Below, piece by piece: positions 59,446-64,000 of a DNA stretch of 64,000 bases (within the stretch, counting starts at the first letter, position 1; every line of letters begins with the position of its first letter). Position numbers and translations under genes: made by a program. Below the pieces are notes generated by a model, which saw nothing but the letters and a program-made list of their open reading frames with translations, made no database searches and was not told where the DNA came from. The stretch is from Lysobacter sp. BMK333-48F3 (lineage in GTDB: Bacteria > Pseudomonadota > Gammaproteobacteria > Xanthomonadales > Xanthomonadaceae), in assembly GCF_019733395.1 (NCBI RefSeq), contig NZ_JAIHOO010000001.1:4945394-5009393 (forward strand), in the 5' to 3' direction.

Positions 59446-59708
59446 GGCCGGGCGCCGGCGGCCGGTGGGACGGCCGCCGCCCCCTGCCCGGACGAGACCC
59501 GGGGCAAGACCGAGGACCGGCCCGCGACGGGCCGGTCCGGTTCCGTACAGCGAACCCGGGCCGGGCGGCGCTAGGATGCCCCGGAGGTCCGGGCCGACGT
59601 TCCGTGCCAGTCGCTGCGGAAAAAATGTGATGGAAAGCGCATAATTGGCGGTTGCAATGCCGCTGCCGCCCCGTCGGCCCCGCTGTCCCACCCAGCTACG
59701 GAAAACGG

Positions 59709-61415
59709 ATGCATCCCACCTCAGCGCTCCCGCTCCCCGCCCTCGTACGCGCCGTGCGCCGCCTGGCCGCCGCGCGCCGGCCCGCCGCCGCGGCCGCCCT
59801 GGGCGGCCTGCTCCTGCTGGGCGCCGGCCTGGCCCAGGCCGAGGACTGGGCCTACCGGGTCCGCCCCGGCGACACTTTGTGGGACCTCGGCGCCAAGCAC
59901 CTCAAGGTCGGGGTCAACTGGCGCAAGCTGCAGGAATACAACCGCATCGCCGACCCCTACCACCTGCCGCCGGGCTCGCGCATGCAGTTCCCGATCGGCT
60001 GGCTGCGGATCGAACCGGCCAAGGCGCGGGTGATCGCGGTGCGCGGCGCGGTCAATCTGCTGCCGCCGAGCGCCGCGCCCAGCACGAGTCCGGCCAAGCT
60101 GGTCAGCGAGGGCATGCGCATCGGCATCGGCAGCCGCCTGGAAACTGGGCCCGGCGCCAGCGCCACGCTCGAGTTCGCCGACGGCTCGCGCCTGCTGGTG
60201 CAGGACAACAGCAGCGTGGTGTTCGACCAGCTCAGCAGCTACGGCAGCACCGGCATGGTCGACACCCGCATGCGTCTGCGCCGCGGCCGTACCTTGAACC
60301 GGGTCATCCCGGCCAAGGGCCCGGCCTCGCGCTACATCATCGACACGCCCTCGGCGACCTCGAGCGTGCGCGGCACCCATTTCCGGGTCAGCGCCGGCGA
60401 TGAGGGCGCGGCCGACGCGACCGAGGTGCTGGAAGGCAAGGTCGCGGTCGGCGCCCAGCACAGCCAGGTGCTGCTGCGCCCGGGCTACGGCACCGTCGCC
60501 GCGGCCGGCGCCGCGCCGGCCGCGCCGATCGCGCTGCTGCCGCCGCCGGCCTGGTCCGACCCGCAGACCCGGCTGGAGCAGTTGCCGGCCGAACTGGCCT
60601 GGGCGCCGGTGCCCGGCGCGGTCGCCTACCGGGTCGAAGTGGTGCGCGACGACGCGCCGGAAGTGCTGCTGTTCGAAACCCGCACCGCCGACACCCGGGT
60701 GCGCATCGACGAGCTGCCGGCCGGACGCCAGCGAGCGCGGGTGCGCGCGGTCGCCGACAACGGCCTCGGCGGCCGCGACAGCGAGCGCAGCTTCGTCGTC
60801 CACGATCTGCCGCCGCCGCTGACGATCAGCCCGATCGACGGCCAACGCATCGGCCTGCCGCGGCCGCGCTTCGAGTGGGCCCGCGCCCAGGGCGCCGAGC
60901 GCACCCGCCTGCAGGTCGCCGCCGACGAGCGATTCGCACAGCCGCTGATCGATGCCGAGGTCGACGGCCAGCGCTTCCGCCCGGCACTATCCCTGGCTCC
61001 GGGCCAGTACTATTGGCGCGTGGCTTCGCGCGATGCGCAGGGCCGGGTCGGCCGGTTCGGCAACGCCTTGCCGTTCCAGGTCAGCGACGCGCCGGCCGAT
61101 CCCGGCCTGGAAGCGCCGCAAGCCGCGCAGGGGCGTCTGACCCTGCGTTGGCAGAAGGGCGAACCGGGCCAGCGCTATCGCGTGCAGATCGCGCGCAAGC
61201 CCGATTTTTCCACGCTGTTGCTCGAAGAGGTGGTGGACGTGCCGCAGATCGAACTCAAGCGCCCCGGCGGCGGCCGCTGGTACGTGCGCGTGCAGACCGT
61301 CGAGGACGACGGCTACGCGGCGGCGTTCGGCCCGCCGCAGGAAATCCGCCTGCCCTGCCGCCTGTGCTACGGCGCGGGCGCGGCGGGCGCCGTCCTCCTG
61401 CTGCTGGCTCTATGA
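59709..61415 (+). CDS. LysM-FecR domain exported protein
   Basis: 568 residues. After a long N-terminus with signal-like helix (AAAAALGGLLLLGAGLAQA, about 30-48) comes a LysM-like domain (YRVRPGDTLWDLGAKHL, residues about 53-100), a FecR domain (ARVIAVRGAVNLL, FADGSRLLVQDNSSVVF, YIIDTPSATSSVRGTHFRV; 110-260) and two or three fibronectin-III-like repeats (LAWAPVPGAVAYRVEV, FEWARAQGAERTRLQV, LRWQKGEPGQRYRVQI). The C-terminus is hydrophobic (CYGAGAAGAVLLLLAL). The last codons overlap the CHASE2-GGDEF gene start (ATGA), so they are cotranscribed and likely act in one signalling system. Start ATG 59709. Confidence 0.9.
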   Translation: MHPTSALPLPALVRAVRRLAAARRPAAAAALGGLLLLGAGLAQAEDWAYRVRPGDTLWDLGAKHLKVGVNWRKLQEYNRIADPYHLPPGSRMQFPIGWLRIEPAKARVIAVRGAVNLLPPSAAPSTSPAKLVSEGMRIGIGSRLETGPGASATLEFADGSRLLVQDNSSVVFDQLSSYGSTGMVDTRMRLRRGRTLNRVIPAKGPASRYIIDTPSATSSVRGTHFRVSAGDEGAADATEVLEGKVAVGAQHSQVLLRPGYGTVAAAGAAPAAPIALLPPPAWSDPQTRLEQLPAELAWAPVPGAVAYRVEVVRDDAPEVLLFETRTADTRVRIDELPAGRQRARVRAVADNGLGGRDSERSFVVHDLPPPLTISPIDGQRIGLPRPRFEWARAQGAERTRLQVAADERFAQPLIDAEVDGQRFRPALSLAPGQYYWRVASRDAQGRVGRFGNALPFQVSDAPADPGLEAPQAAQGRLTLRWQKGEPGQRYRVQIARKPDFSTLLLEEVVDVPQIELKRPGGGRWYVRVQTVEDDGYAAAFGPPQEIRLPCRLCYGAGAAGAVLLLLAL

Positions 61416-63076
61416 CCTTCGGCGCCCGGTCCTGGCTGTTGCGCGGCGCGACCGCGCTGGTCGTGGCCGGCCTGGCGGCGCTGCTGACCGTAAGCGGCGC
61501 CACCTGGCGCCTGGACGATTTCTTCTACGACCTGCACCTGTCGGAATGGGGCTATGCGCCCGACGACGACGTGGTGATCGTCGCCATCGACGACCGCAGC
61601 CTCAACGAACTGGGCCAGTGGCCGTGGCCGCGCGACATCCACGCCCAGATGCTCGACCGGCTCGGCTACGCCGGCGTGCGCGGAGTGGCGCTGGACCTTG
61701 TCCTGACCGAGCCCGACCGCAACGGCGACCAGCACGACCGCACCCTCGCCGCGGCGATGCGCCGGCTCGGCCGCGTCGCCCTGCCGGTGATCACCGCGCC
61801 GCTGCGCCAGAACGCGCCGCCGGTCGAGGTGCTGCCGACCCCGCTGATCGCCACCGCGGCCACCACCCTGGGCCATACCGACATCGAACTCGACGCCGAG
61901 GGCACCACCCGCGGCATGTACCTCAAGGCCGGCCTGGGCGAATCGCGCTGGTCGGCGCTGGGCCTGGCCCTGATCGGCCTGGAGCCCGGCACCGCGCCGC
62001 ATCCCCTGCCCGGCCTGCGCCGGCCGAGGTCGCAACAGGGCTCGCCGTACCAGTGGACCCGCGACAACTACGTGCGGATCCGCTTCGCCGGCCCGCCCGG
62101 CACCTTCGGCCAGGTCTCCTACGCCGACGTGATCAACGGCCAGGTGCCGACCGAACTGCTGCGCGGGCGCTGGATCGTGGTCGGCGTCACCGCCACCGGG
62201 CTGGTGCCGAGCTACCTGACGCCGATGGCCGACGACGCGCGCATGCACGGCGCCGAGTACCAGGCCAACGTGATCGAGATGCTGCTGCACGATCGCGCGA
62301 TCGTGCCGCTGCACCCGCTGTGGCAGGCGCTGCTGGCCGCGGCGATGCTGTTTGCGGTGGTGTTGCTGATGCTGCATCCGCGCCTGGAACGGCCCTTGCT
62401 GGTGACCGGCAGCGGCGCCCTGCTGACCGCGATCGGCAGCGTCGCCCTGCTGCGCCTGGGCAACGTCTGGTTCGCCCCGGCCACGACCATCGTCATGATC
62501 GCCCTGGCCTACCTGCTGTGGGTGATCGGCCACCTGCGCCATTGGCGCCGCGAAGCCAACCTCGACACCCTGACCCAGCTCGGCAACCGGCGCCGCTTCG
62601 ACCACGTGCTGCAGCGCGAACTGGCCAGCGCCCGCCGCACCCGCGCGCCGCTGTCGCTGGCGCTGATCGACGTCGATTTCTTCAAGGCCTACAACGACGC
62701 CGAAGGCCACCGCGCCGGCGACAAGCTGCTGCGCGAGATCGCTGAGATCATCGCCGCGCACGCGCGCCGCCCGCGCGACCTGGCCGCGCGCTTCGGCGGC
62801 GACGAGTTCGCCCTGATCCTGCCGGACACCCACGTCGAAGGCGCCGCGCGCGTCGCCGACGGCATCCTCGACGACATGCGCAAGCTCGACGCGCGCTACG
62901 GCAAGGCCTCGGCCGACCAGCGGGTCAGCCTCAGCATCGGCCTGTACACCTGCGTGCCGGGCGTGCACACCCACGTGCGCACCCTGTTCGACGCCGCCGA
63001 CGCGGCGCTGTACCAGGCCAAGGAAAACGGCCGCGACCGCCGCGTCGCCAGCCGGCTCGGCAGCGCCGAGCCCTGA
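61412..63076 (+). CDS. CHASE2-GGDEF diguanylate cyclase
   Basis: 554 residues. One N-terminal helix (about 10-28) precedes an extracytoplasmic CHASE2 domain (35-295; VVIVAIDDRSLNELGQWPWPR, HGAEYQANVIEMLL), then two to three helices (LWQALLAAAMLFAVVLLML, VTGSGALLTAIGSVALL, TTIVMIALAYLLWVIGHL) and a GGDEF domain. Active site GGDEF at 462-466 is intact and the inhibitory I-site RPRD lies five residues before it, so it should make c-di-GMP with product feedback. Coupled by ATGA to the LysM-FecR gene; CHASE2 and FecR partners point to a shared envelope signal. Confidence 0.95.
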   Translation: MTFGARSWLLRGATALVVAGLAALLTVSGATWRLDDFFYDLHLSEWGYAPDDDVVIVAIDDRSLNELGQWPWPRDIHAQMLDRLGYAGVRGVALDLVLTEPDRNGDQHDRTLAAAMRRLGRVALPVITAPLRQNAPPVEVLPTPLIATAATTLGHTDIELDAEGTTRGMYLKAGLGESRWSALGLALIGLEPGTAPHPLPGLRRPRSQQGSPYQWTRDNYVRIRFAGPPGTFGQVSYADVINGQVPTELLRGRWIVVGVTATGLVPSYLTPMADDARMHGAEYQANVIEMLLHDRAIVPLHPLWQALLAAAMLFAVVLLMLHPRLERPLLVTGSGALLTAIGSVALLRLGNVWFAPATTIVMIALAYLLWVIGHLRHWRREANLDTLTQLGNRRRFDHVLQRELASARRTRAPLSLALIDVDFFKAYNDAEGHRAGDKLLREIAEIIAAHARRPRDLAARFGGDEFALILPDTHVEGAARVADGILDDMRKLDARYGKASADQRVSLSIGLYTCVPGVHTHVRTLFDAADAALYQAKENGRDRRVASRLGSAEP

Positions 63077-63109
63077 GCGGCGGCCGCGCCCGGCCCTCCC
63101 GATCGTTCC

Positions 63110-63580
63110 TCAGGGCGAGACGAAGGTGTCGGCGCCGGCGAGGATGTGATCCCAATCGAACTGGCTGTTGGGCCGCGCCAGCTGCCACAAGGTGCGCAGT
63201 CCGCTGCTGGTCGGACCGTCGACGCAGGTGCCGGTCCAGGCGGTGATGCTGCCGATCTGGTTCCAGCGCACGGTGAAGGCATAGGTGGTCAGGTTGCTGC
63301 CGCCCGGCTGCGCCGGCGCGCTGTTGACCCAACCCACCAGCGGATAGAACCCGGGCGCGCCGCTGCTGGTGCGGTACTGGCCCTGGATCGCGCCGCTGCG
63401 CGGATCGTAGGCGGTGATCCGCATTTCCGAACCCATCTGGTTGCGCCAGGTGCCGACCGGGTTGCCGCAGCGCACCTGGGCGGCGGCTTCGGCCTCGGCC
63501 TTGACCGGTTGCTTGGCGTGCAGCGTGGGCGCCGCGGCGGCGATGGCCAGCGCGGCGATGACGAGAGTTGCGCGTTGCAT
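63110..63580 (-). CDS. Secreted avidin-family biotin-binding protein
   Basis: 156 residues. The signal peptide MQRATLVIAALAIAAAAPTLHA is cleaved after LHA. The barrel follows the avidin/streptavidin pattern: GTWRNQMGSEMRI (Asn and Ser of the biotin ureido site), IQGQYRTSSGAPGFYPLVGWV, TYAFTVRWNQIGSITAWTGTC, LRTLWQLA (Trp of the biotin pocket and Leu-x-x-x-Trp) and HILAGADTFVSP, like the streptavidin ending. A Cys pair (Cys38, Cys111 region) is not in streptavidin. GGAGG lies 8 bases before ATG 63580. It converges with the diguanylate cyclase gene 33 bp away. Confidence 0.9.
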   Translation of the reverse strand: MQRATLVIAALAIAAAAPTLHAKQPVKAEAEAAAQVRCGNPVGTWRNQMGSEMRITAYDPRSGAIQGQYRTSSGAPGFYPLVGWVNSAPAQPGGSNLTTYAFTVRWNQIGSITAWTGTCVDGPTSSGLRTLWQLARPNSQFDWDHILAGADTFVSP

Positions 63581-64000
63581 GAGTGAAGCCTCCGTAGGTG
63601 GACCGGCCCCCGCCGCGTCCCGCGACGCGACGGCCGATCCCGGTCATCGGAACCGTGCCTTTTCGCCCCGGCCATCACGCTCGTTCAAACGGGGATCGCG
63701 CACACGGTTTGACCGCGCATCGCAGTTGCGAATGCGGTTGTGGATGCGCAGGACGTATCTGAGACGCAACGCTTGGCACACAAACGTGTGCGTTTGCTCG
63801 ATGCCGCGCGCGATGCGGTTGCGACGACGAGGGACGGCTTCTCGGGCGGCATGTGCTTGCGTATGTCGCTTGCGTGTTTGCCGGGCGCTGCGCGCGGTGC
63901 GGTGGCGGTGGACGGTTGATCGGGTTTCGGCTGAGGCGCCTGCGTGCGTGGCTTGTGTGCTTGATGAACGCTGCTTGATGGCGATGGCCGGTTGGCCGGG
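63581..64000. other. Upstream of the avidin gene, no gene seen
   Basis: 420 bp to the window edge, rich in GCG/TGCG motifs and with G+C slightly below the average. CACACAAACGTGTGCG near 63776-63791 is a small palindrome. No frame is supported; the avidin promoter should lie here. Confidence 0.4.

Overview
The window is about 70% G+C chromosomal DNA from a gammaproteobacterium of the family Xanthomonadaceae, most likely Lysobacter or a close relative. The grounds are gene content and order (maf-rng-yhdP, tig-clpP-clpX-lon-hup, leuS-lptE-holA-nadD-rsfS), a type IV secretion effector with the C-terminal XVIPCD signal known only from Xanthomonadales, and the dispersed palindromic repeats typical of these genomes. 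Genus is an inference; no rRNA gene is present.

Layout. 1-10.2 kb: yhdP (cut by the window edge), rng and maf on the minus strand, then a SIMPL protein, a TonB-family protein, rlmH and a Tat-exported PhoX-like protein. 10.3-21.6 kb: a proteostasis block read leftward, in transcription order tRNA-Leu, an unrecognised alpha-helical gene, tig, clpP, clpX, lon, hupB, tRNA-Val, tRNA-Asp, ppiD, with an SMI1/KNR4-type gene set in the opposite direction between clpX and lon. 21.8-31.4 kb: accessory genes (proline iminopeptidase, secreted B-lectin, isochorismatase-like hydrolase, LysR and AraC regulators, a HEXXH peptidase, a sterol-desaturase-like membrane enzyme, several small DUF proteins). 31.8-32.3 kb: a four-tRNA operon (Pro-Arg-His-Lys). 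32.6-40.1 kb: a Bax-inhibitor-1 protein and the leuS-GST-lptE-holA-nadD-rsfS cluster. 40.3-43.2 kb: an amidohydrolase, a divergent secreted protein/HxlR regulator pair and a small hypothetical gene. 43.4-46.0 kb: a lower-G+C island with a lipoprotein gene overlapping by one base an XVIPCD effector gene, followed by a small Cys-rich secreted protein; this reads as an antibacterial effector-immunity pair. 46.1-53.7 kb: a DUF998 membrane protein, the thioredoxin-TPR cochaperone CnoX, a DUF4442 protein, a Ser/Thr kinase, a DUF502 membrane protein, a PQQ-dependent dehydrogenase-like protein and a YhhQ-type transporter. 53.7-54.5 kb: dense repeats. 54.5-63.6 kb: a LytS/LytTR two-component pair, a beta-propeller protein, a DUF885 peptidase, a LysM-FecR protein coupled to a CHASE2-GGDEF diguanylate cyclase, and a secreted avidin-family protein.

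The two most notable signals are (i) a pair of adjacent perfect palindromes (arms 73 and 199 bp) at 51312-51853, which share a 13-bp microhomology, destroy the 3' end and stop codon of the DUF502 gene, and replace the upstream region of the next gene with its own inverted 5' end; and (ii) the effector-immunity pair at 43.4-45.6 kb, whose metallopeptidase-like motif reads HEAGY instead of HEXXH. The avidin homologue and the several unrelated repeat families are also worth attention. Protein family assignments come from motif and sequence recognition by eye; no database search was run.
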